Shown: piece after piece, positions 9,441 through 18,326 of the stretch
Layout of the letters: each line of letters begins with the position of its first letter
How positions within the stretch are numbered: the stretch's first letter is position 1
Assembly: GCA_938038815.1 (NCBI GenBank)
Contig: CALHTF010000024.1
Coordinates: forward strand, 20,158-84,157
DNA length: 64,000 nt
Reading direction: 5' to 3'
Source of the DNA: an uncultured Acidimicrobiales bacterium
GTDB taxonomy: Bacteria; Actinomycetota; Acidimicrobiia; Acidimicrobiales; SHLQ01
Translations under genes and position numbers: made by a program
The notes under the pieces: generated by a model
Database searches by the model: none
Seen by the model: the letters and a program-made list of their open reading frames with translations, nothing else
Told to the model about the DNA's origin: nothing

Positions 9441-10598
9441 TTAGCGAGGCGCGAGATCGAGTCGTCCCGACACCGAACCGGTAATGGATTGTCGGCCGCT
9501 AAAAGCTTGGACGGTCAACGAGAAGTGCGTACGTCCTTTGCGCAGCTTGCCCTCGATCGGCAACTCGATCGTTGTTTCACCAAAGCAGGTTTTGGTGGGC
9601 AGGTCCCGTATTTCGCGCGAGTATTCGGTGCCAGCTTGGGCCGTACGAACTACCGAAGTGCGGCTCTGGGTTAGCTCGGCCCAGACCCATACGTCCCGAT
9701 CAGTCGGACAGTTGAGTACGACGGCTACGGCGCGTTTGCCTTCGCTCGTGAAGCCATCGATGACATCCAGAACTTCGAGGTCCGGCCTCGATGTGTTGCG
9801 TGCCCGCGGCATCCTTGGTCGCCCTCCAGCGGTCTCGGTGGTTCCCGACTCGGAGGTGAATGCCGAATTGTCATCGTCGGAGGCGTGGGCCTCAACCGAC
9901 CAGTCGAGATCCCCCGGCACGAATCGAATGCTGTGACCGCGCATTCCAAGATTGACACTCTTTGGCGTCGATGAGCATCGGACGGATTTCGTTACCTCAA
10001 GACCAGCTCCGACTGGCTGGGCAACACTGGCTTCTAGGGTTACATCAACCGGCTTGTTGCAACTGATGGTCATATCGATCTTCTTGTGCGAGACATTGCC
10101 GACAGAAAGTTCGATCGTTAGTCCGTCAGTGGGTGACGCATCGGAGAACGTGATCGGAGTCCACGCAACGTTGGCTGTGGTCAGCGGCGCATCAAGGTCG
10201 AAGAATCCGGGCACCGAAGCCGCGGCAACGACACACGCTCCGGCGACCGCACAATCGATCGTTTCGCCACCTACCCGGATGAACCGTTTTGCCGTAAGCG
10301 TGGCTCCAAACGCGCCAGCCTCGCCGGTTGACAAGAGGCGAAAATCCGAGATGTCACAAAGGTCGAGCGAGAGGTTTGTCGCGTCGAGTCGCCCATCGCA
10401 CATGGCGGTAGCTCCCGTATTTTTCGTCGGGAATCCGGTCCCCTGAACGCTTACTGCGGTGCCGTCGACAACGTCGGTCGACGGGTCGATGACGAGCGCT
10501 GCGTCTGCCCCGGCGGGCGACACGCTGACGGCGAAGACCGAGGTTGCGACGGTGGCCAACACGACGAGAGCGCGCAGCGTGCGGGTTACGGTCGGCAT
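9441..10598 (-). CDS. secreted protein with an N-terminal neocarzinostatin-like domain
   Basis: 385 residues from ATG 10598, chosen because AAGGAG lies just upstream and a Sec signal peptide (ALVVLATVATSVFAVS, cleavage near AGA-DA) follows. Residues about 35-160 read like the neocarzinostatin apoprotein fold: 'ALVIDPSTDVVDG', 'VSVQGTGFP', then two spaced cysteine pairs (MCDG..LCDI and DCAV..ACVV). The remaining ~220 residues contain further paired cysteines and beta-rich sequence without a family I recognise. It was probably exported. The neocarzinostatin match is by pattern only. It has its own promoter candidate and ends upstream of the flippase. Confidence 0.75.
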   Translation of the reverse strand: MPTVTRTLRALVVLATVATSVFAVSVSPAGADAALVIDPSTDVVDGTAVSVQGTGFPTKNTGATAMCDGRLDATNLSLDLCDISDFRLLSTGEAGAFGATLTAKRFIRVGGETIDCAVAGACVVAAASVPGFFDLDAPLTTANVAWTPITFSDASPTDGLTIELSVGNVSHKKIDMTISCNKPVDVTLEASVAQPVGAGLEVTKSVRCSSTPKSVNLGMRGHSIRFVPGDLDWSVEAHASDDDNSAFTSESGTTETAGGRPRMPRARNTSRPDLEVLDVIDGFTSEGKRAVAVVLNCPTDRDVWVWAELTQSRTSVVRTAQAGTEYSREIRDLPTKTCFGETTIELPIEGKLRKGRTHFSLTVQAFSGRQSITGSVSGRLDLAPR

Positions 10599-10622
10599 GG
10601 AGGGCTCCTTCGGTCTCCCCAC

Positions 10623-10651
10623 ATGAGAGACGCCGGGGGTTCCCATGTCAA
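10623..10651 (-). promoter_or_regulatory. sigma-70-type promoter of the secreted protein gene
   Basis: On the minus strand a perfect TTGACA (10646-10651) is followed after 17 bases by TCTCAT (10623-10628), four of six matches to the -10 consensus. Predicted transcription would start near 10616, leaving a short leader that contains the AAGGAG ribosome site. Confidence 0.5.
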
Positions 10652-10675
10652 AACAACGTTCGATCCGGCCAAGGT

Positions 10676-10737
10676 TCAAAACCAGCGAACTGGCGCGCCA
10701 GATGGTCGCTCCAGCGACCACTTCGCTCACCAGTTCG
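10676..10737 (-). terminator. nested hairpin terminator after the polyprenyl synthase gene
   Basis: An inner perfect 7-bp hairpin TGGTCGC/GCGACCA (703-720 of this kilobase, loop of four) is nested inside an outer 8-bp pair CGAACTGG/CCAGTTCG. On the minus strand it is followed by CTGGTTTTG. It starts two bases beyond the stop of the gene at 10739. Confidence 0.55.
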
Positions 10738-10738
10738 G

Positions 10739-11737
10739 TTAGCGGTAGATGGCTGCTGCTTCGCCGACCTTGGTGATGAGGTGGTCGGCGGCGGCGCCCA
10801 GGCTGGTGTGCGCTGGGGTGCCTTCGAGGGGAGCTAGCGCGGCGACAGCTTCGTCGCTGAACTGCTTGGCAACTTCGAGCGCGTGTTCAAGGCCTGGGCC
10901 TTGGCGAACGATTTCGCGGGCGGCGTCGCGCTGGGCTTCGTCGAGCGGGGCGCCGAGAATGTCGCGCAGCTGTTCGCCGGCTGGGGTTTCGAGCGTGTGC
11001 AGGACGGGGAGGGTATAGATGCCCTCGACCAGGTCGTTGCCGGCTGGCTTGCCGAGCTGTTCGCTGGTGGCCACCACGTCGAGGATGTCGTCGACTACCT
11101 GAAACGCCATGCCGTAGCGATGGCCAAACACGGTCAGGGTTTCGATTTGGTCGCGAGGTAGTTCGGCAACGATGCCGCCGACCCGAGCGGCCGTGGCGAG
11201 CAGGACCGCGGTCTTGCCTTCGATCGAGGCGAAGTAGTTCTTTTCGCTGCGGTCGATGTTGTACACATCTTGCAGCTCACGGATCTGGCCTTCGCACAGC
11301 TTGGCGATGGTGTTGGCCAACAGACCAGCAACTTCGGTGCCGAGCGCAGCGGCGATTTCCGAGGCGCGAGCCAACAAGAAGTCGCCGGCCAAAATAGCCT
11401 TCAGGTTGCCCCAACGAGCATTGACACTTTCGACCGTGCGTCGGGTGAGCGCGTCGTCCATAACGTCGTCGTGGTACAGCGATCCGAGGTGGACCAACTC
11501 GACCGAAACGCCGCCCATGATGACCTCGGTGGGCACCGACGTTGGCTCGGCCATCGCGGCGGTTGCCGCCGCCATGGTGAAACCGGGCCGGATGCGTTTG
11601 CCACCGGCGATGATCAGGTGCGACGCGACTTCGGTGAGGAACTCGTTGGGCGATTGGACCGCCTCAAGAAGTTCAGCCTCGGTACGTTCGAGGTCGGTGA
11701 CCATCGACGGAAATGCCAGGAGCGGGTTCGAGCTCAC
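10739..11737 (-). CDS. polyprenyl diphosphate synthase (trans-isoprenyl chain elongation)
   Basis: 332 residues. The first aspartate-rich motif is HDDVMDD, followed by the conserved RRTVESVN..WGN block. The second is DDILD, in FQVVDDILDV. The GGKRIRP segment near residue 46 binds the allylic diphosphate. The residues upstream of the first motif are not bulky aromatics at every position, consistent with a long-chain product such as the menaquinone side chain, but chain length cannot be fixed from sequence. GTG start at 11737 without a good ribosome site; ATG 11704 is an alternative. Cytoplasmic and Mg-dependent. Confidence 0.92.
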   Translation of the reverse strand: MSSNPLLAFPSMVTDLERTEAELLEAVQSPNEFLTEVASHLIIAGGKRIRPGFTMAAATAAMAEPTSVPTEVIMGGVSVELVHLGSLYHDDVMDDALTRRTVESVNARWGNLKAILAGDFLLARASEIAAALGTEVAGLLANTIAKLCEGQIRELQDVYNIDRSEKNYFASIEGKTAVLLATAARVGGIVAELPRDQIETLTVFGHRYGMAFQVVDDILDVVATSEQLGKPAGNDLVEGIYTLPVLHTLETPAGEQLRDILGAPLDEAQRDAAREIVRQGPGLEHALEVAKQFSDEAVAALAPLEGTPAHTSLGAAADHLITKVGEAAAIYR

Positions 11738-12026
11738 AAGCCCACGGTAGGGGGTTTCACAACATCTGCACGAACCCAGTGGCAGGTATTGCGCACCAAA
11801 TCACGAGGTCACAAGATCGGCCGGTGAGAGGGTATGGCCGGGTCCCCGTTCGTCGCGCTTTTCTCTGGCTTTTCGATGGTCGCGGCAATCATCGCAACGG
11901 CGTACCCCCACGTGGTGGTGTCAGCACCCCTTTCGACACGCCCCTTAGCGCTATCGACCAACGCGCTCGTTCGCGCGAGTATCTGGGTACATCTTGTGCG
12001 GGAAACGAAAGAGGAGATAGCCACCG

Positions 12027-13787
12027 ATGGCGGGAAGAACGGCAAGTAAGAACGTGAACTGGATACAGGCTCTACGGGCCGGAGCGGCGGCGTTGATACT
12101 GCTGGGTTCGCTCCTCGCGCCAGCGCCTGCGTCGGCGCAACCGGCGGCGCGCGATGTCGACTTCGGGAACGGCGGGATCGCCGAACTCGATCTCGAAGGC
12201 GTGCAGGTGATCACCGATAGCGCGGTACAGCCCGACGGCAAAGTTCTAGTGGCGTTCTATACCGTGCCTGACCGGCGCAGTTCGGAGTCGCGTGCGTCGA
12301 TCGCTCGACTGAATGTCGATGGCACACCCGATGTCCGCTTTGGTGTCGACGGCGTGCTCGATCTTGGCCCTCCAGTCGAAGAACGCTTGACCAGGTCAGG
12401 TGCCGTTGAGGTGACCGATGATGGTCACATACTGGTAGCGATCCAATTCCAGTATCCGCGCTTCGAACGTTGGCTGATGCGGCTCGAGTCCGACGGCACC
12501 CTGGATTCGTCGTTCGGTGTCAACGGTGTCACCGGCCAGTCCGAAATCACCATCGTCGAGGACATCGTTGCTCTAGAAGACGGCGGGGTCCTTACGCTGT
12601 CGAACAACGGCAGTACCGACATGTTGATCCATCGCTACCTGGAAGATGGCGAGCTCGACCCCAACTTCGGCGAGAGCGGTATCGCCCAGGTGGCTCGCCA
12701 AGACATGGCGGTGCGCCCCGAGGCCATGGTCGTGTTGTCGAATGGATCGATCGCCAGCGCGGGGCGGATCTACCCGTGGAAGCAAACCGATGATGGATTG
12801 GAGACCGACTCGGACGCGGCCGATGTCTTCGTTTCGATGCACACCGCGGATGGCCAACTCATCGAGGACTTTGGCGACGCTGGCCTGCACATCTACGACC
12901 ACTTCGAGAGCGACTTTGGTACAAGCATTGTCGAGGGCGATCGAAACAACGTCGTGGTCACCGGTTGGAGCACCGAACCGCCACAGCCCGATCGGGTCGA
13001 GCGTCGGATCTTCGCCTACTCGGTGCACCGTGGCACCGGCGAACCTACCTCCGGGTTCGGTAACGATGGGGTGACCGAGTGGCCCAATTCGCTCTCGACC
13101 TTCTCGTGGAGTTCGGTGGTTCAACAGAACGGCAAAATCGCCATCGCCGGAAGTGAAGGCCCGCGCTTCTTGCGGATCAACGCCGACGGCAGCCCCGACC
13201 TCAACGTTGGCTCGACTGGCGAATCACCAGCTTTGGCCTCTGGCGTCGGGGGTGACCATATGGCGTTGGCCCCCGACGGGAAGTTGGTCATTGCGTTCAG
13301 CAATCTCTCGAACATCAACGTGGTGCGTGTGCTGGGCGACCCGGTGGAGGTTGAACCGGAGCCCGAACCGCCAGTGGCTACGTGTAACGGCTTGGAGGTA
13401 ACGGTCGATCTCGCCAACGGCGACAAGCCAACCAGCGGCGACGACGTGATTCTCGGCACCAACAACGTTGACCGGATCAAGGCCTCGGGTGGCAACGACA
13501 CCATCTGCGCCCTCGGCGGCGACGACATCATCAAGGCCGGCAAAGGCGACGACTGGGTCGATGCGGGCGACGGCGACGACCGAGTCATTGGCGGAGGAGG
13601 CAAAGACCAGATCCGCGGTGGCAACGGCAGCGATTTCATCAAGGGTGGCCAAGGCAACGACGTGCTCAAGGGCGGGGCCGACGACGACACGATCGACGGC
13701 GGCAAGGGCGCAGACCGCATCAATGGCGGACTCGGTACCGACAGCTGCGATGGCGGACGGGGCAAGAACAAGTTGCGTCGCTGCTAA
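12027..13787 (+). CDS. secreted protein with delta-60 beta-propeller-type repeats and C-terminal RTX calcium-binding repeats
   Basis: 586 residues preceded by GAGGAG. A signal peptide ends near ASAQPA. Residues about 40-440 carry delta-60-type repeats, recognised by the recurring 'D..FG..G' unit (VDFGNGGI, VRFGVDGV, SSFGVNGV, PNFGESGI, SGFGNDGV) separated by 'Q.DGK..VA' strands. A short acidic-proline linker (EPEPEPP) leads to about ten RTX/haemolysin-type nonapeptides (GGNDTI, GGDDII, GKGDDW, GGKGAD). A final Cys pair (SCDGG..RRC) closes the protein. Such proteins are calcium-stabilised surface or extracellular proteins. Export here would be Sec-dependent rather than type I. Ligand unknown. 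Confidence 0.85.
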   Translation: MAGRTASKNVNWIQALRAGAAALILLGSLLAPAPASAQPAARDVDFGNGGIAELDLEGVQVITDSAVQPDGKVLVAFYTVPDRRSSESRASIARLNVDGTPDVRFGVDGVLDLGPPVEERLTRSGAVEVTDDGHILVAIQFQYPRFERWLMRLESDGTLDSSFGVNGVTGQSEITIVEDIVALEDGGVLTLSNNGSTDMLIHRYLEDGELDPNFGESGIAQVARQDMAVRPEAMVVLSNGSIASAGRIYPWKQTDDGLETDSDAADVFVSMHTADGQLIEDFGDAGLHIYDHFESDFGTSIVEGDRNNVVVTGWSTEPPQPDRVERRIFAYSVHRGTGEPTSGFGNDGVTEWPNSLSTFSWSSVVQQNGKIAIAGSEGPRFLRINADGSPDLNVGSTGESPALASGVGGDHMALAPDGKLVIAFSNLSNINVVRVLGDPVEVEPEPEPPVATCNGLEVTVDLANGDKPTSGDDVILGTNNVDRIKASGGNDTICALGGDDIIKAGKGDDWVDAGDGDDRVIGGGGKDQIRGGNGSDFIKGGQGNDVLKGGADDDTIDGGKGADRINGGLGTDSCDGGRGKNKLRRC

Positions 13788-13965
13788 CAAGCTGTGGGAA
13801 AAGCAAACCGAAATGCAGTGAAAATTGCTCAAAGTTCTTCAAGGATGGCCGCCAAAGAGGGCCGAAAGGTCCTTATCGGTGGCGGGTTCTTTGCCGATGG
13901 GGCACATAGGTAAGACTGCAAGCAGAACGCCTGGTTCGTTTCTTGAAGGCTTTTCAGCTTTTCTG

Positions 13966-13991
13966 GGAACACACCCAGACGATCCGTGGTT
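13966..13991 (+). promoter_or_regulatory. possible sigma-R/sigma-H-type (ECF) promoter for clpC
   Basis: GGAAC (13966-13970), 18 bases, GTT (13989-13991). This fits the GGAA(T/C)-N18/19-GTT pattern of the thiol-oxidative-stress sigma factors SigR/SigH of actinobacteria, whose regulons include clp genes. It would leave a leader of about 50 bases before clpC. Pattern match only. Confidence 0.45.
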
Positions 13992-14051
13992 GTCACTAGC
14001 CACCGATACACTCGGTTCACTTACTTCGCTTCAGCGGAAGGACATTTTCCC

Positions 14052-16640
14052 TTGTTTGAAAGGTTTACGGATCGGGCCCGACGAGTAGTTGTTCTTGCCC
14101 AAGAGGAAGCCCGTCTCCTCAATCACAACTACATCGGCACCGAGCACATCTTGCTTGGGCTCATCCACGAAGGAGAGGGAGTCGCCGCGAAGGCGCTCGA
14201 ATCTCTCGGTATTTCTCTCGAAGCTGTTCGCAGCCAGGTAGAGGAAATCATTGGCCAAGGCGGCTCGTCGCCCAGTGGTCACATTCCCTTTACCCCTCGC
14301 GCCAAGAAGGTTCTCGAACTTTCGCTGCGTGAGGCGCTTCAGCTTGGTCACAACTACATCGGCACCGAGCACATCTTGCTCGGGCTCATTCGCGAGGGCG
14401 AGGGCGTCGCTGCTCAGGTTCTCGTGAAGCTGGGCGCCGACCTGTCTCGTGTTCGCCAGCAGGTCATTCAGTTGCTGTCGGGTTACTCGGGCCCGGGAAG
14501 CTCCTCGGGTGGCGGCGAAAAGGCCGGCGCGACCGCTGGGGGCGCCGGCGGCGATGCCCAGTCGGGTTCGCTCGTGCTCGACCAGTTCGGTCGCAACCTC
14601 ACCCAGGTCGCTCGCGACAAGCAGCTCGACCCCGTTATTGGTCGCTCGCGCGAAACCGAGCGGGTCATGCAGGTTCTGTCACGTCGTACCAAGAACAACC
14701 CGGTGCTCATCGGCGAACCCGGTGTTGGTAAGACCGCCATCGTTGAAGGCTTGGCTCAAGCCATCGCCGCCAACGAGGTGCCCGACACCATTCGCGACAA
14801 GCAGCTCTACACCCTCGACCTCGGCGCACTCGTCGCCGGTAGCCGTTACCGCGGTGACTTTGAGGAACGCCTCAAGAAGGTCCTCAAAGAAATCAAGACC
14901 CGCGGCGACATCATCTTGTTCATCGACGAGCTCCACACCCTTGTGGGTGCCGGCGCCGCCGAAGGTGCCATCGACGCTGCCTCGATCCTCAAGCCCATGC
15001 TGGCTCGGGGCGAACTGCAGACCATCGGTGCGACCACCCTCGACGAGTACCGCAAGCACCTCGAGAAAGATGCTGCGCTCGAGCGTCGTTTCCAGCCGAT
15101 CAAGGTTGAAGAACCTTCGGTTGCCCACACCATCGAAATTCTCAAGGGTCTTCGCGAACGTTACGAAGAGCACCACCGGGTCACCATCACCGACCAGGCG
15201 CTCGTTGCGGCGGCGAACCTCGCCGACCGTTACATCGCCGATCGTCACCTGCCCGACAAGGCAATCGACCTCATCGATGAAGCCGGTTCGCGCCTGCGCA
15301 TCAAGCGCATGGAAACCCCGCCCGACTTCAAAGAGCTCGAGAACGAACTCGCCGAGGTTGTGCGCACCAAGAAGGAAGCCGTCGAAGAACAACGCTTCGA
15401 AGAGGCTGGCTCGCTGCGCGACCGCGAAAAGGAACTGCTCGCCGAGAAGGAAGCCAAAGAGGCCGAGATCAAGGCATCGGGCGTCGACCTGTTCGACGAG
15501 GTCGACGAAGAGTCGATCGCCGAGGTTCTTTCGCTGTGGACCGGTATTCCGGTGTACAAGCTCACCGAAGAAGAAACCGCCAAGCTCCTGCGCATGGAAG
15601 ACGAGCTGCACAAGCGGGTCATTGGCCAAGAAGACGCCATCAAGGCCGTCAGCCAGGCCATCCGCCGCACCCGTGCGGGCCTCAAAGACCCCAAGCGTCC
15701 TTCGGGCTCGTTCATCTTCCTTGGCCCATCGGGTGTAGGTAAGACCGAGCTCGCCAAGACCTTGGCCGAGTTCCTCTTCGGCGACGAAACCTCCCTCATC
15801 AGCCTCGACATGTCGGAGTACATGGAGAAGCACACCGTCAGCCGCCTGGTTGGTTCGCCTCCCGGGTATGTCGGTTACGAAGAGGGTGGCCAGCTCACCG
15901 AAATGGTGCGCCGCAAGCCGTTCTCGGTCGTGCTGTTCGACGAAATCGAAAAAGCGCACCCCGATGTGTTCAACACCTTGCTTCAGATCCTTGAAGAAGG
16001 TCGTCTCACCGACAGTCAGGGTCGTTCGGTCGACTTCCGCAACACCGTGCTGATCATGACCTCAAACCTTGGTACCCGCGATCTTCGCAAGTCGAACCTG
16101 GGTTTCACCAAGAACGACGAGGCCATCAACTACACGAAGATGAAAGAAAAGGTCAACGATGCGTTGAAGGAGCACTTCCGTCCGGAGTTCCTGAACCGCA
16201 TCGACGACACCATCGTCTTCCACGAACTCAGCCAACCGCAGGTGCGCGCCATCGTCGACCTTATGGTCAAGCGAGTCGCCACCCAGATGGCCGCCCAGGG
16301 CATGGGCTTCGAGCTCACCGATGCGGCCAAGGATCACCTGGCGATCAAGGGTTACGACCCAACGCTTGGTGCTCGTCCGCTGCGTCGTGCACTGCAACGT
16401 TTGGTCGAGGATCCACTGTCGGAACGGCTGCTCTACAAAGAGTTCCATGCCGGCAACATCGTCATCGTCGACGTCGAACCCGATCCCGACGACCCGGGCG
16501 AAAACCGAATTGCCTTCTCGGCGATCGAAGGTTTCGAACCGCCGCCGGTCGAGGAGTTCGACGACGGTGGATCGATCCACGCCAAGACGGCTGTCGACCC
16601 CGAACCGGTCGATGTAGGCGCCGAAGGAGCCGACTCGTAA
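14052..16640 (+). CDS. clpC: ATP-dependent Clp protease ATPase subunit ClpC
   Basis: 862 residues. Start chosen at TTG 14052, so that the protein begins [10 protein letters not shown] as in other ClpC proteins, with GGAAGG about ten bases upstream. Two Clp_N repeats each contain '[13 protein letters not shown]'. AAA-1 has Walker A GEPGVGKT near residue 221 and Walker B LFIDEL. A UVR-type middle domain lies near 425-460. AAA-2 has Walker A GPSGVGKT near 558, Walker [13 protein letters not shown] and the pore loop GYVGY. It unfolds substrates for ClpP and is essential in many actinobacteria. The C-terminal acidic tail after residue ~825 is unremarkable. A strong terminator follows. Confidence 0.97.
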   Translation: MFERFTDRARRVVVLAQEEARLLNHNYIGTEHILLGLIHEGEGVAAKALESLGISLEAVRSQVEEIIGQGGSSPSGHIPFTPRAKKVLELSLREALQLGHNYIGTEHILLGLIREGEGVAAQVLVKLGADLSRVRQQVIQLLSGYSGPGSSSGGGEKAGATAGGAGGDAQSGSLVLDQFGRNLTQVARDKQLDPVIGRSRETERVMQVLSRRTKNNPVLIGEPGVGKTAIVEGLAQAIAANEVPDTIRDKQLYTLDLGALVAGSRYRGDFEERLKKVLKEIKTRGDIILFIDELHTLVGAGAAEGAIDAASILKPMLARGELQTIGATTLDEYRKHLEKDAALERRFQPIKVEEPSVAHTIEILKGLRERYEEHHRVTITDQALVAAANLADRYIADRHLPDKAIDLIDEAGSRLRIKRMETPPDFKELENELAEVVRTKKEAVEEQRFEEAGSLRDREKELLAEKEAKEAEIKASGVDLFDEVDEESIAEVLSLWTGIPVYKLTEEETAKLLRMEDELHKRVIGQEDAIKAVSQAIRRTRAGLKDPKRPSGSFIFLGPSGVGKTELAKTLAEFLFGDETSLISLDMSEYMEKHTVSRLVGSPPGYVGYEEGGQLTEMVRRKPFSVVLFDEIEKAHPDVFNTLLQILEEGRLTDSQGRSVDFRNTVLIMTSNLGTRDLRKSNLGFTKNDEAINYTKMKEKVNDALKEHFRPEFLNRIDDTIVFHELSQPQVRAIVDLMVKRVATQMAAQGMGFELTDAAKDHLAIKGYDPTLGARPLRRALQRLVEDPLSERLLYKEFHAGNIVIVDVEPDPDDPGENRIAFSAIEGFEPPPVEEFDDGGSIHAKTAVDPEPVDVGAEGADS

Positions 16641-16675
16641 GTCGGGCCTCCGCCAGCCAACACAAACGCAAGTAC

Positions 16676-16713
16676 CGAACGCCGGGCCGCAAGGCTCGGC
16701 GTTCGCCGTTTTC
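16676..16713 (+). terminator. rho-independent terminator of clpC
   Basis: A 13-bp stem runs from 16676-16688 to 16693-16705, with one G-U pair and a GCAA tetraloop. It is followed by CCGTTTTC. It starts 36 bases after the clpC stop. Confidence 0.75.
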
Positions 16714-16763
16714 GACAGATCTTCCACGGTCTAGGGCTGGTTCATCCACTAGCTTCTTGTCCG

Positions 16764-18326
16764 ATGCTCCGCCGTATGAAGCCACTACTTGTCGCCTTTG
16801 CGATGCTGTTGCTGCTGGCTGGTTGTCGCGTGGACTCGACCGTGACGGTCGACATCGAACGCGACGGGTCGGGCACGGTCGAGGTTGCGGTATCGCTCGA
16901 TGAGTCGGCGGCCGAGCGGGTGGGCGATTTGGCTGGTCAGTTGCAGGTCGAGGACCTGCGCCAGGCCGGTTGGGACGTAACCGAGCCAACCGTTGAGGAC
17001 GGTCTCACCTGGGTGCGGGCCACCAAATCTTTTGTGAGCCCGGAGAACCTGGGCGATGTGCTCGACGACATTGGCGCCTTCGAGGCGGTGAGCCTTACCC
17101 GAGCTCGGGCGTTCGGCTCGACCACCTGGGATCTCAGTGGCCGGATCGACGTGACCGGAGGAGCAAACCAGTTCGGCGACGCTGAGTTGGCCAACCTGCT
17201 CGGGGGTCGGTTCACCGGGGTCGATATCGAAAAGATCGAGACCGAAGAGCGCGAGTCGGTCGGCGAAATGTTCGGGCTGTCGTTTGTGGTCCAGATGGCC
17301 GACGATGTCGAGTCGATCAACGCCGCGGAGACAAGCGGCGGCGAAGCGACCTGGTTCGCTCGCATCGACGATGTCGGCCCGACCCCATTCAATGTCGCGA
17401 GCGACGTGAAGGACGGCCGTCCCCGGTACCTGGCCACAATCGCCGGCATTGCGGCAGCCGCGGGAGTCGTGGTGCTCGTGCTGCAAGGACTTTGGGCCAT
17501 CAGCCGTCGGTCGCGCCACGGGTACATCGAACCCGACCCGACCTACCAAGAGCCAGTGGCCCAGCCGGTCGACCAAGCACCGAAGCGTCGCCGAGGCGCA
17601 AAGGCTCCACCCACGGTCACCCAGGCAGCCACGCCGGCTGCCGCGGCGGCAGCAGCAACCGCGGCGGGCGCAACCACCATGCCGACCCCAGTACCCAAAC
17701 GCCGCAACCGGAGCGGCCAGCCTCAACTCGTGGTCCTCGACGCCATGGGTGTGATCTACCGGCACGGCAACGACGTCGAAGATCTACTGATCCCATTCGT
17801 TGAGGACAACGGTGGCACCGCGAACCACGCCGACATTCGGGAGAACTATCGCCAGACATCGCTCGGCCGGATGACCACCGCCGAGTTTTGGGCGGCGGTC
17901 GGGGTCGAGGGCGATGCGGCCCAGCTCGACCGGGCGTACCTGTCGCAGTTCCGGATGACCGGCGGTCTGCTGGCGTTCCTCGACAAGCTGAACCACAAGA
18001 AGGTTCCCGTGGCGTGCCTGTCAAACGATGTCTCGTTATGGTCGCGGCTGCTCCGTCAAGGGTTCAACCTCGACACCAAGATCGGACCGTGGATCATCAG
18101 CGGCGACATCGGTGCCCGCAAACCCGACCCCGCTATCTACGAGGCTCTGCGAACCACCGTCGGTGCGCCGTTCGACGTGTATCTGTTCATCGATGACCGA
18201 ATCGAGAACCTCGATGCGGCCCGCGAACTCGGTATGCGAACCGCCCTATTCGCACCGAACGGAGCGCCTCACGACACCAACGGTCACCGGGTCGTGACCG
18301 GATTCAACGAGTTCTTCCGCCGCTAG
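16764..18326 (+). CDS. LppM-like lipoprotein fused through one membrane helix to a HAD-family hydrolase domain
   Basis: 520 residues (ATG 16776 is an alternative start). A lipoprotein signal LLLLAGC comes first, then an LppM-like beta domain opening with 'STVTVDIERDGSGTVEV' to about residue 215. A single membrane helix spans about 222-245. A basic, Ala/Pro-rich linker follows to about 322, and then a HAD domain. HAD motifs: Asp326 in LDAMGV, with the usual second Asp replaced by Met as in haloacid-dehalogenase-like members; Ser in CLSND; Lys in ARKPDPAIY; and the acidic FIDDR. The topology places the lipid-anchored domain outside and the HAD domain in the cytosol. The last 4 bases overlap the convergent kinase gene. 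Confidence 0.8.
   Translation: MLRRMKPLLVAFAMLLLLAGCRVDSTVTVDIERDGSGTVEVAVSLDESAAERVGDLAGQLQVEDLRQAGWDVTEPTVEDGLTWVRATKSFVSPENLGDVLDDIGAFEAVSLTRARAFGSTTWDLSGRIDVTGGANQFGDAELANLLGGRFTGVDIEKIETEERESVGEMFGLSFVVQMADDVESINAAETSGGEATWFARIDDVGPTPFNVASDVKDGRPRYLATIAGIAAAAGVVVLVLQGLWAISRRSRHGYIEPDPTYQEPVAQPVDQAPKRRRGAKAPPTVTQAATPAAAAAAATAAGATTMPTPVPKRRNRSGQPQLVVLDAMGVIYRHGNDVEDLLIPFVEDNGGTANHADIRENYRQTSLGRMTTAEFWAAVGVEGDAAQLDRAYLSQFRMTGGLLAFLDKLNHKKVPVACLSNDVSLWSRLLRQGFNLDTKIGPWIISGDIGARKPDPAIYEALRTTVGAPFDVYLFIDDRIENLDAARELGMRTALFAPNGAPHDTNGHRVVTGFNEFFRR

Noticed and set aside
11834..12049. 71-codon plus-strand frame with a hydrophobic start
   Set aside because: Weak ribosome site, overlaps the well-supported secreted protein start in another frame and matches no family.
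14679..15959. 426-codon frame antisense to clpC
   Set aside because: A shadow of strong codon bias opposite an essential, fully conserved gene; no start signal.
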